64,000 nucleotides of DNA from Seminavis robusta (taxonomy: Eukaryota; Bacillariophyta; Bacillariophyceae; Naviculales; Naviculaceae), in contig CAICTM010000019.1 in assembly GCA_903772945.1 (NCBI GenBank), positions 47,501 through 111,500 on the forward strand, written 5' to 3'. Of this stretch, positions 1-11,332 are shown one piece after another. The translations under genes and the position numbers were made by a program. The notes under the pieces are model-generated. The model made no database searches and was not told the DNA's origin. It saw only the letters and a program-made list of their open reading frames with translations. Positions within the stretch are counted from its first letter, which is position 1. Each line of letters begins with the position of its first letter.

Positions 1-473
1 AACAAATGATATCAAGCCATCAACCACTTGTTCCTCGTTTCTTTCAAGGAAGCAATCAGCAGATGTTGATGTGTCGAACATTGGATTTGTGAGATGCAAC
101 TTGACGCAGTCGACGGCGAGTGGCTTTGAAGTCTTTGTCGTTCCGTCATTTTCTCGAGAGGTCCTGGCTAGAGGAAGCATTCGTAAGTGATTGATTCTTA
201 CGCACCGAACATGTGACGCAGCCAGGTTTAGGCGGCAGTGTGACACTTGTATTCGTTTGATTGGTGGCGGGTGGCTTCTGAATTAGCAGGGAATAATACA
301 AGGGGTATTTTGACTTGTTCACAAATAATAAAGCGATCACGTATGATTTGTCCACCCTAGACACCACCCCAGAAAGTTCGAAACAGTTCGAGCACGAAGG
401 TTAGGGTTATTCCCATCTGCTGGTACTGGTATCGCACTAAGGACTGCAACGACGAAAATTATAATGCAGCCTT
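1..473. other. Intergenic, no supported gene
   Basis: This stretch lies beyond the stop codon of the minus-strand beta-glucosidase gene. Only short overlapping open frames occur, none with a recognisable domain or convincing codon pattern. It may hold the 3' untranslated region of that gene. Confidence 0.5.
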
Positions 474-3149
474 TCATTTCCTGGAAAAGCTGGAAAAGAA
501 ACCATAGATGAAGGTACGATAGTGTCCATTGAAGAGTGATATCCACAAATCAAGCGCGCCAAAGGACATGTTCCCTTGGCTAAAGGTTGCAATGCACCGA
601 AGGGGTGTGTTCATCACCACCTCTTGGACCACCTTCCGTTGATTCATGTCATTGGGGTCTTCCAGTTGAGTTTCAGCTGCCTTCATGATGATTGTCACAA
701 AAAGCTTGCCTAAATAGCCATTCTTCTCAACCTCTGAAAGGAAGGAATTTGGATGGATGACATGAATGTCGTGCGGTAACACCTGCAAGTTGGGATCCAT
801 ACCTTGAACAGATTCAACCTGTGGGGACGCACGACCTGGCACATGCTGCTGCAACAACGATTGGGCAGACAAATGCATCAGCTCAGATGGCGAAGTACCG
901 AGCATGTCATGAAATGTCGCATCGTCAACAACCAGTGGACTTGCTAGGGAGCCTTTGTCTTTCAGAGGTGGATGGCATGTTGTTGCATCATTCGAAGGGT
1001 CGACAATGTTGACGGAACTGTTTGTTGAGTTACCTGCAATGTCTGCACTCTCGATTGTCCCTGTCCAACGAATGTCTCTACTGGATGATCCAAGACGAAT
1101 CTCATAGGTTGCACCCTCTTCCATCACAAATTTCAACGTCCCTGTGTCAAAGAAAGAAAAGGCATCTGCTGTCAATAAGAAGGTTACCTGCTCGGTCTGC
1201 CCAGGCCCAAGAACCTCTGTTTTCGCAAAATCCTGGAGCTGTTGATCAGGGTGGTACACCCTATTCTGTGTAGAGGTATTGTTGTGGTGGACATACAGCT
1301 GGATAATCTCAGAACCAGGTTTGGAGCCGTTGTTGACAACTGTACATTCAACCTGAACCAGTGGCAAAGTGCCACACTTCTCTTCTTGTTGCTGGCCAAT
1401 GACCCTGCAAGTGCAGTTTTCATAGGCAAATGTTGTGTAGGAAATACCATGTCCAAAAGGAAATAGCACCGGCACTCTGGCAGTGTCATAGTATCTGTAG
1501 CCGACATTGAGCCCCTCTCGATACTCCACAGTGTGGGAGCTCCCAGGGAAATAACGATTGGAGGGGACATCGTTCAGGCTCAAGGGAAATGATTCTGCAA
1601 GCTTTCCACTTGGTGAGGCCATCCCAAACAAAATTTCCACAAGAGCTCTAGCCCCAGCTTGTCCCGGCAAATAACACTCCACAATTCCCTTCACTTTGTC
1701 CTTCCAAGGCATTGTAACTGGTCCACCATTGTATAGAACAACGATGACATTGGAGTTGGCTTTACAAACCTCTTGAATCAGCTCATTGTGCTGTGTTGGC
1801 AAGCTGATGTGCTCCCGATCAAATCCTTCTGATTCATGGCTTTCTGGCACACCAGCCACAATGATGATTGCTTCTGCATCCTTGGAATCATTTACTGCTT
1901 GCTCAATCAACAGTTTTCTCTGCTTGTGGCTGTTGTCAGCTCTGTCACTTTCATCATCTGAGTTGTAGTATCCACGAGAGAAGACATACTGATCAGTGTG
2001 CTGTCCAATGTGTTCTAAAACAGTGTCTTCTTTGGTTGAGTTTACTTTGGAGCTTCCCATGCCTTGATATCGAGGAAATTGACAAAAATCACCAATCAGA
2101 GTTACCTTGGTTCCTGATGATGATTGATGTTGCTTGGATGCAAGGGGAAGTATATTGTCATTGTTTTGCAACAAGACTACACAGTCAAGTGCTGCTTTGT
2201 ATGCAATTTCATGATGTTCGGAGTATAGCTGTTCTTGGGAACTGGGAAGCTGGTTGTCTCCCCTGTTGTCGCCATTTTGCATTCCATTGACCGCTCGGTG
2301 AATGAGCTGAAGATTCCTCAGCACAGCCTCATCAAATCTACCCTGCGACAGAGTCCCAGCCTTCAAAGCGTCCTTGATGAGAGTGTTGTGGATGCCAAAG
2401 GATCCTGGCATTTCCAAATCCACACCTGCATCAATACCTGCAACCCTGCTATTGGTCGCTCCCCAATCTGTGAGGACATGGCCTTGGTAGCCCCACTCAC
2501 TTCGAACAACGTTTTGAAACAGATAATCATTCTCACTGCAATAGATGCCATTCAGCTGATTGTATGCAGTCATGAGAGTCCATGGATGGGCATTCTTAAT
2601 AACATACTCAAATCCGCTGAGGTACAATTCTCTGAGGGTCCGCTCATCCACCAAAGAATTGACCCGGAATCTCCATGATTCTTGATTATTGGCACAGACA
2701 TGTTTAATGCATGCACCCACATGGCCACTGCTCTGGATTCCCTTGACCATGGCGGCAGCCATGTGTCCACTAACAACAGGGTCTTCAGAAAAGTATTCAA
2801 AATTGCGTCCTCCACAGGGATGTCTCTTCAAATTCAAACCAGGTCCCAATAGAACATGAACACCTTGTTGCCGACATTCCTTGGAAATGGCCCGGCCGAC
2901 CTGTTCCGCCAAGCTCCGATTCCAACTACATGCCAACGCAGAGCTTGTGGGGAAGCATGTGGCTGGATATGATTCCATGGCAGTGAGCTCTGTAACGCAT
3001 TTCCGAAGACCCTGAGGGCCATCAGAGACACGAATAGAAGGCACTCCAACTCTTTCAATGTTCTGCAGGGACCACATAGACTTTCCCGAAAGCAGTGATA
3101 TCTTTTCGTCCAGTGTCAACCGTTTAATGAGATCTTCTGGTGAGTCCAT
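474..3149 (-). CDS. Glycoside hydrolase family 3, beta-glucosidase-like
   Basis: The protein has 891 residues from ATG at 3149; the open frame extends upstream only through non-ATG codons. The GH3 N-terminal barrel covers about 1-290, with RNFEYFSEDP (115-124), KHVCANNQE (149-157) and the nucleophile Asp228 in LTDWGA. The GH3 C-terminal domain (about 320-575) contains ESEGFDR near 439-445, where the family's acid/base Glu lies, and the FPFGHGISYT signature near 563-572. A fibronectin-III-like domain follows (about 600-700), then a helical C-terminal extension. Members of this family cleave terminal beta-linked glucose or related sugars from oligosaccharides. I see no signal peptide, so an intracellular enzyme is more likely than a secreted one. 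No intron is needed. The family is secure but the substrate cannot be read from sequence; beta-1,3-glucan (chrysolaminarin) turnover or glucoside hydrolysis are both possible. Confidence 0.93.
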   Translation of the reverse strand: MDSPEDLIKRLTLDEKISLLSGKSMWSLQNIERVGVPSIRVSDGPQGLRKCVTELTAMESYPATCFPTSSALACSWNRSLAEQVGRAISKECRQQGVHVLLGPGLNLKRHPCGGRNFEYFSEDPVVSGHMAAAMVKGIQSSGHVGACIKHVCANNQESWRFRVNSLVDERTLRELYLSGFEYVIKNAHPWTLMTAYNQLNGIYCSENDYLFQNVVRSEWGYQGHVLTDWGATNSRVAGIDAGVDLEMPGSFGIHNTLIKDALKAGTLSQGRFDEAVLRNLQLIHRAVNGMQNGDNRGDNQLPSSQEQLYSEHHEIAYKAALDCVVLLQNNDNILPLASKQHQSSSGTKVTLIGDFCQFPRYQGMGSSKVNSTKEDTVLEHIGQHTDQYVFSRGYYNSDDESDRADNSHKQRKLLIEQAVNDSKDAEAIIIVAGVPESHESEGFDREHISLPTQHNELIQEVCKANSNVIVVLYNGGPVTMPWKDKVKGIVECYLPGQAGARALVEILFGMASPSGKLAESFPLSLNDVPSNRYFPGSSHTVEYREGLNVGYRYYDTARVPVLFPFGHGISYTTFAYENCTCRVIGQQQEEKCGTLPLVQVECTVVNNGSKPGSEIIQLYVHHNNTSTQNRVYHPDQQLQDFAKTEVLGPGQTEQVTFLLTADAFSFFDTGTLKFVMEEGATYEIRLGSSSRDIRWTGTIESADIAGNSTNSSVNIVDPSNDATTCHPPLKDKGSLASPLVVDDATFHDMLGTSPSELMHLSAQSLLQQHVPGRASPQVESVQGMDPNLQVLPHDIHVIHPNSFLSEVEKNGYLGKLFVTIIMKAAETQLEDPNDMNQRKVVQEVVMNTPLRCIATFSQGNMSFGALDLWISLFNGHYRTFIYGFFSSFSRK

Positions 3150-3349
3150 TTTGCTTGCTTCTATGGCACAGAAGGAGCAATCGCAAAATTGTCTTGGTGT
3201 GTGCAATTCTAATGATTCGTTTTCTACTTTTTCAATTAGCTAGGTAGCTCCTTCGTTGTGGTAGTGATCAAGGGAAACATGTACTAGTACATGTAATGGG
3301 TTCGCCTGTGGGTTGATCACGTCGTTCGGCCCCAAATCCGTTTTGGGCG

Positions 3350-3540
3350 CCATGGTCATGGATCGTGGATCGAGCCTCCATGGTTTGCCTGGAAGCAGGA
3401 AGCACCTGGCCATCCACCAGGACCTGACTACCGGTACCCACTCATAGGCAGCTAAACAGGCTTGTTTAAAGGAGGTCAACGATAAGAAAGCAACAGAGCT
3501 GTCAAATGATCTTTTGTTCGTCCAGCGTTTCGTCAGGATG
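3350..3540 (+). repeat. Dispersed direct repeat, copy A
   Basis: This segment resembles 5775-5950 in the same orientation. Shared blocks include GCCATGGTCA, GGATCGTGGAT, CAGCTAAACAGGCTTG and AGAGCTGTCAAATGA in the same order, separated by diverged sequence. The two copies flank the lipase gene about 2.4 kb apart. The rest of the 3150-3584 spacer shows nothing else. Confidence 0.6.
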
Positions 3541-3584
3541 GCTGTACAGCAGCTTGGAGTGACTCTTATCGTCACTCAATCAAG

Positions 3585-5085
3585 CTAGAGATGACTACCC
3601 GGCGGTCCTTGTCGAAGCAAAAAGGAAAGCATGGCATCGTAGGCTTCCTCGCTGCCCAACAATCCAATGTGATTTTGATTATAGATGGTGATCTCCTCAT
3701 CAAAGACCAAATTCAAATCCGGATTGGAGTGGCCACGCCCCAAGGCGCTAGCTTGTGTAACTAAGCCATCGGTACGCAGATTGTCTCCCAACATGCGATT
3801 GCTGGAGGAATTGACATCGCCCAGCACAGCGGCAATGGCCAAGCATCGCACAAGCTTTGGCAACGGCGCTGGTTTTCGATTGTCGGTTGGTCCTGTATGC
3901 CCGTACCAGTCTTCGTCGCGAACATTGCCTATCACGAAGTGAGGAGAACCAGCTAGTGTGAGTGACTGAGTATCAGCTCCTTTCCGAAATCCCCAGATCA
4001 ACATTACACTTACCATATCCCAGATCGGTCACCCCTTTGCTTCGAATTTTGCCCAACCAAGAGATGGGCTCTGTGTAGGGGTGGGCTCCCAAAACAGCAT
4101 CTACGAGTTTCCCACCCCGTTCCAGGATGGCCCCATGATGGGGTGATCCCAGAGTGATAAAGGAACCTACCTGGTCCAACCATTGATTGGTGTTGTACTC
4201 TTCCGTTTCGTGTTCGGCGTAGTAACAAGCACTCCGTGATACCAATCCACCCATGGAATGAGCAACTATGGCCAAGGACAGTGGATTCTTGTTGGATGAT
4301 GATTGCTGTTTTTGTTGATGTTGTCGATAGGAACCAGCAAGGCGATCAATGGCAGATGCTAGTTGTTTCCCATTGTCCGATATGTGTAGGCCCGTATTGT
4401 AGTGTAGAAAGAGGGGCGTGTAGTCCAGCGTTTCCGCCAAAGCAACTCCATGATTGATTCCCTCCTGCCACCAGTCATGGGGAGTATTGCAGGATCCATG
4501 AATCAGCAACAACAGTCGTCCATTTTGAGAGTCCGATTCCTGCCACAATTCCTGTAGTTTGTCGTCTGTATCCAACAAATATCCTTCCGAGGTTCTCCAC
4601 TGCATGGAAATGGCCAATGGATTCTTCTCCGCCTCCAAGTAATCGCCCACTACGCCATTCAACACCGCAATGGCCGCATCTTTTCGTTTGGAAGGCGTCG
4701 CATCGCCCAAGACTGGTTTGAAGACGGAAAAAGCCAATCCCAAACCAGCACCCACGACACCATTGACGGCGTGGATGGAACCGTAGACAATGGCGGAAAT
4801 GGGGCCTCTCACTTTGTCCTCTCCTCGATCTTTGAAAAGGCGCTTGCCAAACCAATCGAGGCGACTGTGCTGGGCTTCCACCAATTGCGTCGTTAATTTG
4901 ACGGCATCGGTACTGAGGCGAGACAGTCCCTCCAAATCGTTGGCGACACTCCGACGTTCCATTCGTCTCATGGTTCGTAAACTTTCGTCCATATCAGCGG
5001 AAGAAGAACAGGAGGAGGAGTCTCGGCGTCCTGATTTCCTGCTGCTGCTATCATCATCGGTAGTGGTGCTGTCTTTGGTCAACAT
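3585..5085 (-). CDS. Alpha/beta-hydrolase (PGAP1/lipase-like), two exons
   Basis: The coding exons are 4014-5085 and 3585-3952, joined across a 61-bp intron (donor GTAAGT, acceptor CTAG, phase 1), giving 479 residues. Without splicing the frame stops soon after the donor; splicing joins DLGY to AGSPHFVIGN in frame. The ATG at 5085 is the first in the open frame. The hydrolase core has an oxyanion-type LLLLIHGSCNTPHDWW (191-206), the nucleophile elbow AHSMGG with Ser277, a GSPHHG-like motif shortly after, and a likely catalytic His in NQNHIGLLG near the end. It resembles bacterial and eukaryotic lipases of the PGAP1-like group, which hydrolyse ester bonds. The first 60 residues are Ser/Asp/Arg-rich and probably disordered; residues about 100-125 are Gly/Ala-rich and hydrophobic. 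The substrate is unknown. Confidence 0.85.
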
Positions 5086-5272
5086 GGTACTAGTCTTAGT
5101 AGTCTCCTTGATCAATTGATGAGGTTTCCAATGAGGAAGATGGAGGTGTGTCAATCCCTCCGTTGGATAAACCCGAATTTAATCGTGTGCCGCTGGCTGT
5201 GTGGTCGTCATCGTGCCACCGCGCTCGTAAATTACCCCAACCACCAGAATATTCAGTGGGGTTGGGAACAAG

Positions 5273-5714
5273 TTGGAGGAGGCCCATCAACAATGGCGGC
5301 CAGATCCAAACATGGATTTCTGCAGGCTCCGTGGTAGCAAGGGCTACAATGTTGTTGCCTTGCCTGTTGGTCAGGAAGAGGCGGTGGACCAGGAGCTGGA
5401 TGAGGACAATCACGAGCCATGGGCACTGGACCATCTCCTCTTTGGCTGTATTGTGGAGCAAGCAATATCAGAAGTTTCCAGACCGCCATGTCCACATTAG
5501 AACCGACCCAGGGTCTTTTGATGGAGATGGTAACTGGATCTTCAAGAAGTGTGGCATCAAGGCTGCTGAGCTTTTGTCCCAGAAGAAAGCTGGCTGCTGC
5601 CAAGAAGCCGGCTGCCAGGAGGGCTGCCCAGCCCAAGACCAAGAAGAAACCACCCAAGAAAAACAGAAGCCGGTTGCCACTAGGTCCAAGGGCAAGGCCA
5701 CCAGGGGTAGTTAG
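5273..5714 (+). pseudogene. Decayed ORF with lysine/alanine-rich tail
   Basis: Three overlapping plus-strand frames each carry a protein-like stretch: an acidic segment with GYNVVALPVGQEEAVDQELD in one frame (about 5330-5480), DPGSFDGDGNWIFKKCG in a second (about 5505-5560), and a Lys/Ala/Pro-rich histone-tail-like stretch in a third (about 5580-5700). The simplest reading is one former coding sequence broken by at least two frameshifts. I do not recognise the family. It sits head-to-head with the lipase gene and just before repeat copy B, so it may belong to a degraded mobile or duplicated segment. It could also be chance open frames. Confidence 0.3.
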
Positions 5715-5774
5715 GTTGTGCTTGGATTGGATTGGTTGGTTAGTTAGTTGGTGGGTTGGTTGGGGGCTGTGGGG

Positions 5775-5950
5775 GTGCCATGGTCACGGATCGTGGATCC
5801 GTCCTCTTTGGATTGCCCAGAGGCCATCTGCCCGGACCTGATACGCATAAACAGCTAAACAGGCTTGCATGGTTAAGGTTAAATATTTATCAAACAGCAG
5901 AGCTGTCAAATGACGAAATCAACCAGCGCATCAGGACCGCTGTGGCTTGG
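5775..5950 (+). repeat. Dispersed direct repeat, copy B
   Basis: This is the partner of 3350-3540, with the same orientation and the same order of conserved blocks. It begins with GCCATGGTCACGGATCGTGG and includes CAGCTAAACAGGCTTG and AGAGCTGTCAAATGA. Divergence is high, so the duplication is old. Confidence 0.6.
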
Positions 5951-7914
5951 AGGGGCAGCGCAGCGTTGCAAGGCGCTTCAGATGGCGAGCTCAATGGCGC
6001 CCACCCTACTAGTAATACTCTTGTTGCTAGCTAGCTAGCTAGACTAGTAGAGCTAGTTACCAGTACATTTCCAGCACCTTTTGAGTTCACGTTGCCACGG
6101 TTTAGTGTTGGCAAGTCCCTAAAAGTGAAGGGTACCGTACCTGGCCACCAAACCAAGATCTCTGCATCGCTCCGTGCAAACAAAGAAAGGATAAAGCCAT
6201 CTATTACCGGCACCAAAGGCTAGAACTCGCCTGGATCCTTTGATCCGTGGACTCTCGAGTAGGGCCTGACGTAGCGTTCTTGTGTATCTCTAATTCACAT
6301 TATTGTTAACTCTTGCTGTTTGTGAAGCGTGACACCACCAGATCCAAAAGACAACAATCACCTGTTGGGTCCGCTCAGCAAACTGCCCCACATGAGCTCC
6401 CAGAGGTACTACTAGTAGCTCCCACGCACCTCCCACGACATGCCTACTATCAAAGACACTGAGTTGTAGCTTCTCAAATGCAATTTCACATTCCCACTTC
6501 AAGTCTTTCGTCACGCTTTCTTCCACTTTACTGGCTAGTAGTACTGCACAATCGGCCTGATTGTTGTCTTGGGTTGTCCCAGCTTGTGCTTGTGCGCTGC
6601 TGCGTGGCGCAACATCTTTTAATCGGATTGTGGAGGCAGCCAATAGCTTGTTGCCGCTTGTTTAGAAAAAGGATTCGACCTTGTAAGACAAAAACTTCCG
6701 TCCACTTCCAATTGCCTTGTACAAGCTTGTCATTCACAGACGAAAACTTCAGGCGGAAGTGGAACTAATGATGGCGATAAATGAGACATCGAATTGCCTC
6801 GGCTACCGAGAACGAGCAAAATATTGGAAAAAGTGAGGCTTGCGGGCAATAGATCCTTCCCGTTTCTTGCGTGCTCTTACGTGTCCCCTTCCAACCATGG
6901 GGAGACTTAGACTTCGAGTGAAACAAGCTGCCTTCTTCCCCGGTAATAGCTTTCTTCCCTGGTACATTTAACGAGAAGCGAAGCTAGCGAAACTGACGTG
7001 GTTTTTTCGTTTGGATCTTTTGAGTCCTTTTTGGCGGTTACCACGACCTGAAACACGTACGTCATCGGCGGGTTGGTTGGGTGGGAAGAGAGCCATCGAA
7101 AACCAGAACGCTTTCTCACCATGGCCAGAGCATGTGCTGGGAGATACCGGTGTGGTTGGGTCTCTCCTGGAATGGTTTTGGACAAGCTGTCCGGTTGTTG
7201 GACTTACCGAATGCCGATGCTAGCCAGAGCACAGGTACCTAGCTAGCAAGATAGTAAAGAAGCATTGTATGTACCCAAGAATAATAGATCATTCTAGTAG
7301 TAAAAAGTTTAGCTGGGAGGAGGAAGGCCCACTAGCGCGTGTTTCTTCTTCTCCCTTGGTAGCTAGCGTCGCTCTTGCGACAGATTAGGTTTGGTTGGAA
7401 AAGAGACAAGGGCGTCCCAACAGATTTGCCAGATGATAAGATCTCGAGGGTGACGGTGGTCCGTCTTAGTGCCTTTGGTCGGCAGGTGTGGGTGAGATGA
7501 GCCCCACGTAAGTGGCAAATAGGTTGGATGGTCCAATGTCTCTTTTACGAAAAAGATAGCTTTGGAAGGTGGAGGAGGATGTGTTTGTGTGTGTAGCTTG
7601 TAGAGCAGATGATAAAGAGCGTGATGATGAGAGTGATAAAGAGTGGTGGTTCTTGTAGAAATAGCGCCGGTCAACCTGAGGCTGACCCGCCCTGCAACAG
7701 CGATTGTTTGGACAGGGTATGTAAATAAAGGATTTTTTTGGTTGGAGATTCGTAGAAAGATATAGAAAGTGCAGTAGTGCAGATGAGAAAGAGTGCTGGA
7801 GCGAATGAATGAATGGAAGTGGAGCAGTTCCAATGGATTGTGGAAAGGAAGGATGCTGGATATGTAAAAGGGTAGAAAGATAATGTAGACGAAAAAAGAA
7901 GTACAACAACATGC
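5951..7914. other. Intergenic, about 2 kb, no supported gene
   Basis: Only short open frames without recognisable domains occur here. The region contains a (GCTA)n run near 6027-6045 and several ACCGGTACC and CTAG palindromes. The part next to 7915 probably includes the 3' untranslated region of the minus-strand gene that ends there. Confidence 0.45.
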
Positions 7915-8760
7915 TCAGAAGAAGTCTCCAAGCACATCATCGACCGTGTCGGCGGCCTGAGCCCATTCGAGTTCGGCTTCGTAGTTGCTGACTCGCTTGG
8001 GAGCGGTAGAGGCCGAAAAGGCCAGATCCAAGGAGGTATCCGATCGAGAAGTGGGAATGGTAGTGGGAACCACTGGGGTATCATCATCGCCATCGTCCAA
8101 CTCGACAAACCAACCGTAGCTCTCTTTGTTGAGAGTAGTCTCGGAGAGTTCTGACGCCTGCTGGTCAGAACCCCGAGTTAGATCCTGCTGCTTGGTAGTG
8201 CTGCAGGAAGAGTCGCTTACGGTAGCTGGGAGGTGGGGAAAGGCCATGTCGATGATATCCACAACGGACTTGACGGACTTGGGAGAAGGATCGACACAGT
8301 TGAGCTGGAATGCGAGAGAGTTGATTCGCTCCATGCTGGCACTGCAAGACGGTTCCACAGTAGTAGTAGTAGTAATGGATGGGAAGGCATCCACACCGAC
8401 GGGAGAGGAAACTTCGGTAAGATTCTTGTAAGATCGGGCACAACGGGAAAACGACTTGGTCAAAGAGACACGGCTTCGCTTCACGGGCATGCTGAGGTCA
8501 AGGCGGGCATCTTCTTGTTCGTCAGTAGTGGTATCTTCGTCGTCGCTCTGAGCGACACGAGCCACATCGGCAAAGAGGCCCGAAAGAAAGGCAGAGTTAT
8601 AAGATGACATGTTCACCTCGGGAGAAAAATCATGCGATCGCTTTCGGAGGGTAAAGCGAAAGTTGCCTGCTTTGGAAGAAGTATCGAAATCCAAAGAGGG
8701 AACGCCGACCTTAGAAGTAGTAGAGAGTTCAGATTCATTGAGGAAAGTAACAAGAGTCAT
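7915..8760 (-). CDS. Unknown diatom-type protein with SYGWFVELD motif
   Basis: The protein has 281 residues from ATG at 8760 (MTLVTFLNESEL); the frame extends further upstream only from a TTG. No known domain is recognised. It is Ser/Thr/Asp-rich and largely disordered, with a basic patch KRSRVSLTKSFSRCARSYKN in the first half, an acidic block QSDDEDTTTDEQED, the compact motif ESYGWFVELDDGDDD, and a conserved-looking C-terminus EWAQAADTVDDVLGDFF. The aromatic YGWFVELD element and the C-terminal helix look like short binding motifs. My impression is that similar YGWFV-acidic proteins recur in diatoms, but I cannot name the family. Location and function are unknown; the basic stretch would allow a nuclear role. 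Confidence 0.65.
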   Translation of the reverse strand: MTLVTFLNESELSTTSKVGVPSLDFDTSSKAGNFRFTLRKRSHDFSPEVNMSSYNSAFLSGLFADVARVAQSDDEDTTTDEQEDARLDLSMPVKRSRVSLTKSFSRCARSYKNLTEVSSPVGVDAFPSITTTTTVEPSCSASMERINSLAFQLNCVDPSPKSVKSVVDIIDMAFPHLPATVSDSSCSTTKQQDLTRGSDQQASELSETTLNKESYGWFVELDDGDDDTPVVPTTIPTSRSDTSLDLAFSASTAPKRVSNYEAELEWAQAADTVDDVLGDFF

Positions 8761-10390
8761 GGTGGATAATTTGTTTGTGATGCTGGTGATTCCAGAAAAA
8801 CAATTCGTAGTAATACAGTAAGCGTGAAAGTTGATAATAGCAAGTAGAATCGAATCCAAAGGGTAGTAGTGGGGGCGGATTAATCAAGTAGACCCCTCGC
8901 ACAACAACTCCTAATGACAAGATACTTTTGCGTTTTCAGTTTCACAAAACATAGAATCTGAGCTCTGCATCAAACTGCACTTCTACAAAACAAAACAACC
9001 AAAAAGCCATCGATCGATCTTCGCGCTTCGGCTGTGCTCTATCTTGGGAACCAACCTACTGGTCGTAGAGCTCTCCCTTGTAGGAACCAGTAGAATAGCC
9101 CACATGCACCAGCACACCAGCTCTCCCTACCGCTTCCCGTTTTCAAGTGTCTTCATTGGCTAGCTGGATCTGAAAAAGGATCCAAAAACGGCCACGTCTT
9201 TGTCTCAAACAGTCACGCGATAAAATTCGCTCAACCCAACGCAGAAAGATTGGGGAATCAACCACGCTTATTGTGGACTCAAGACGCGCTAATTGATATT
9301 GGGCGTTCTTCGAATGAAGTTCGCTGTTCTTTAAGTGAAGCTGTACTTAGATACTTATGAGGCAAACACAGCTTTCTTTAACATTGGAGCTGAGGTGGCC
9401 ATCAAGCTGGTGAGGTGGTCCAACCCCAAGCGGCCGAGGGTCGTCTTCCATTGGTCGAACAAGTGTCGGTCGTTGACGAGTTGCAGAAAGTTGCATCTGT
9501 GGTCAGGACAAAGAAAGCATTCTATGCAATCAATGAGAGATGGAGCTATTCCTTGCAAGAAACAAACAAAAGGACGGATGAAGGTTGTATGCTAATATCC
9601 CTCATGTCTGCTGGGATAGAAAGACGCACGCTCGCCACTGGGAATGGTAACTGTGTCCATTGATCTCTGGCTGGTGCTTTGCTTTACTTGCTTGTGCCTG
9701 TCCCCAACTGGCTGCTTTGAATGCTCTTCACGTGAAGAGAAATGTGCTGGAGATGTCTTCTCCAGTGGTTGGGCCAGCACTTTTGCTTCCAATTTCGAGT
9801 TATTGCGCATGCATAGTTTGCCACGGATTCTTGAGTTCTTGGTGGCTGGGGACTTGCCTGTGTCCTCTCATCTCCGATAGGCTATTGTTCTACAGATGAT
9901 TGTAGTACCGTATTGATTTGCTGAGAACTGGGTGTTGGAATCGAATCGAATCAAGCCTTGTCCAGTGATGGCTACGACTGTACATACTTGTCCAAATAAT
10001 AGGCCAGCCCACTCGAGCCACCGATTACCTAGACTACATGCTTACCGGTACGGTAGTCTAGGTATCGGTACCATGTACCTTACCGTACAGTACCAGGTGC
10101 AATGGTTCGATTGGTGACATTCAAGTTCCAACAGGGTTTGGATTCGGTACAGTATACTAACCCTAACGAGATGCGACGCCTGGCTATTACTAAGGTTAAT
10201 ATCAATCGTGCAGAGCCGGGGGAGAGGGCACGTTTCAAGCTCTTCATTTTTTCTCGTTTGCATTTCGTCGCCCTCTTCTTCCACCAAAACCTCAACAACT
10301 CCTTCATCAACGACAATCCATCGAACATCCTTTCTCTTTATCGAACAATCCTTTCTCAGGAAACCCTATCATACCGGTACAGTACAAGTC
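8761..10390. other. Intergenic, divergent promoter region
   Basis: This 1.6-kb spacer separates divergently transcribed genes at 7915-8760 and 10391-11332. Short frames occur on both strands near 9335-9660, but none has a recognisable domain. GGTACC/ACCGGTAC palindromes cluster near 10040-10090. Confidence 0.4.
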
Positions 10391-11332
10391 ATGGCCCGTT
10401 CAAACAAGCAAAAGGCAAAGAAGAAGGCACCAGTTGCCTCACGCGCTGCCAAAAGCAGCTTAAAGGTGTCTCGTAAGGAGTCTGCTGTAGTAACGCCGTT
10501 GGCGTTTTTGGACGAGAAAATCCGAAGCATTGCCACGATTGGAGAGAATCGGGAAAACCTTGCCCTGCTTTCCAAGAAGAAACATGACTATGATCTAGGC
10601 AGACACGTTGTTGATCTCATGAAAGAGTATCCCAATCATAGCGTCTGCATCTACAATGGATCTCCCCAATTGTTGACGGACGCGACGACATTGGTTCCCC
10701 ACCTTGGCGTGATCTTGGTACCCGACAAGAAATTGCCTCCCAAGTACATCGCCTACAAGAATAAGCACGGGGAGAATGCGGTTGTTCTGAAGGATATGAC
10801 AAAAGCTTACGGCATGCGCTGGAACAGTGTTGCACCCGGAGTCTACTTTTTGACGTCGTCACAGCGCAAGACGAAAACGTCCATCAAGGCAATGGATGAA
10901 GAGTCCAAGGTGCTGGAGGAACACTTGGAATTGTTCTCACGTCGCCCTTCCGTCGACTGGAAACTCAACAAACACGGAAAACTTGACGTTCGATTCGTAA
11001 ACTTCACGGTTCCGGATAAGAATGGCGAAGACATATACGAGTCGTTCGACAAGGACGGCGATTACAATCTACAATCATACGTTGATGAGTTTTTGGAAAC
11101 GCAGGAACTTGGAGAGGATCGCCGTGAGGATGTCGAGTCGGCTATTCGTCAAGCATTCGAGGATAAACGGGACGAAATCATTGAGGAGATGAAACTTCTC
11201 AAGAGTGAAGGTTTTGACGAAGAGCTCCTCGAGTCTATCAAGACCATCAAAATATACCCTAAGGGGACTCCTGCAGATGCAAAGTCGAGGATGATGGGGT
11301 CGTACTATGGAAATGCTCATGCTGTGTTGTAA
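10391..11332 (+). CDS. Unknown 313-residue protein with basic N-terminus
   Basis: The start is ATG at 10391 (MARSNKQKAKKKAPVASR); the longer open frame begins only at a GTG. The first 30 residues are strongly basic (KQKAKKKAP, SRAAKSSLKVSRKES), resembling a nuclear or nucleolar targeting tail. The middle holds a well-folded-looking alpha/beta segment (HSVCIYNGSPQLLTDATTL, LGVILVPDKKLPPKYIAYK). The C-terminal third is acidic and helical, with FDKDGDYNLQSYVDEFLE, which is reminiscent of an EF-hand loop but too short and degenerate to call. It ends in a GSYYGNAHAVL peptide. No intron is needed. I do not recognise a family; codon use and an uninterrupted frame support a real gene. Confidence 0.7.
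   Translation: MARSNKQKAKKKAPVASRAAKSSLKVSRKESAVVTPLAFLDEKIRSIATIGENRENLALLSKKKHDYDLGRHVVDLMKEYPNHSVCIYNGSPQLLTDATTLVPHLGVILVPDKKLPPKYIAYKNKHGENAVVLKDMTKAYGMRWNSVAPGVYFLTSSQRKTKTSIKAMDEESKVLEEHLELFSRRPSVDWKLNKHGKLDVRFVNFTVPDKNGEDIYESFDKDGDYNLQSYVDEFLETQELGEDRREDVESAIRQAFEDKRDEIIEEMKLLKSEGFDEELLESIKTIKIYPKGTPADAKSRMMGSYYGNAHAVL

Noticed and set aside
9355-9558. A short minus-strand frame with Cys and Leu-rich sequence
   Set aside because: Only 67 codons, overlapping other frames, with no domain; insufficient support for a gene or mobile-element fragment.
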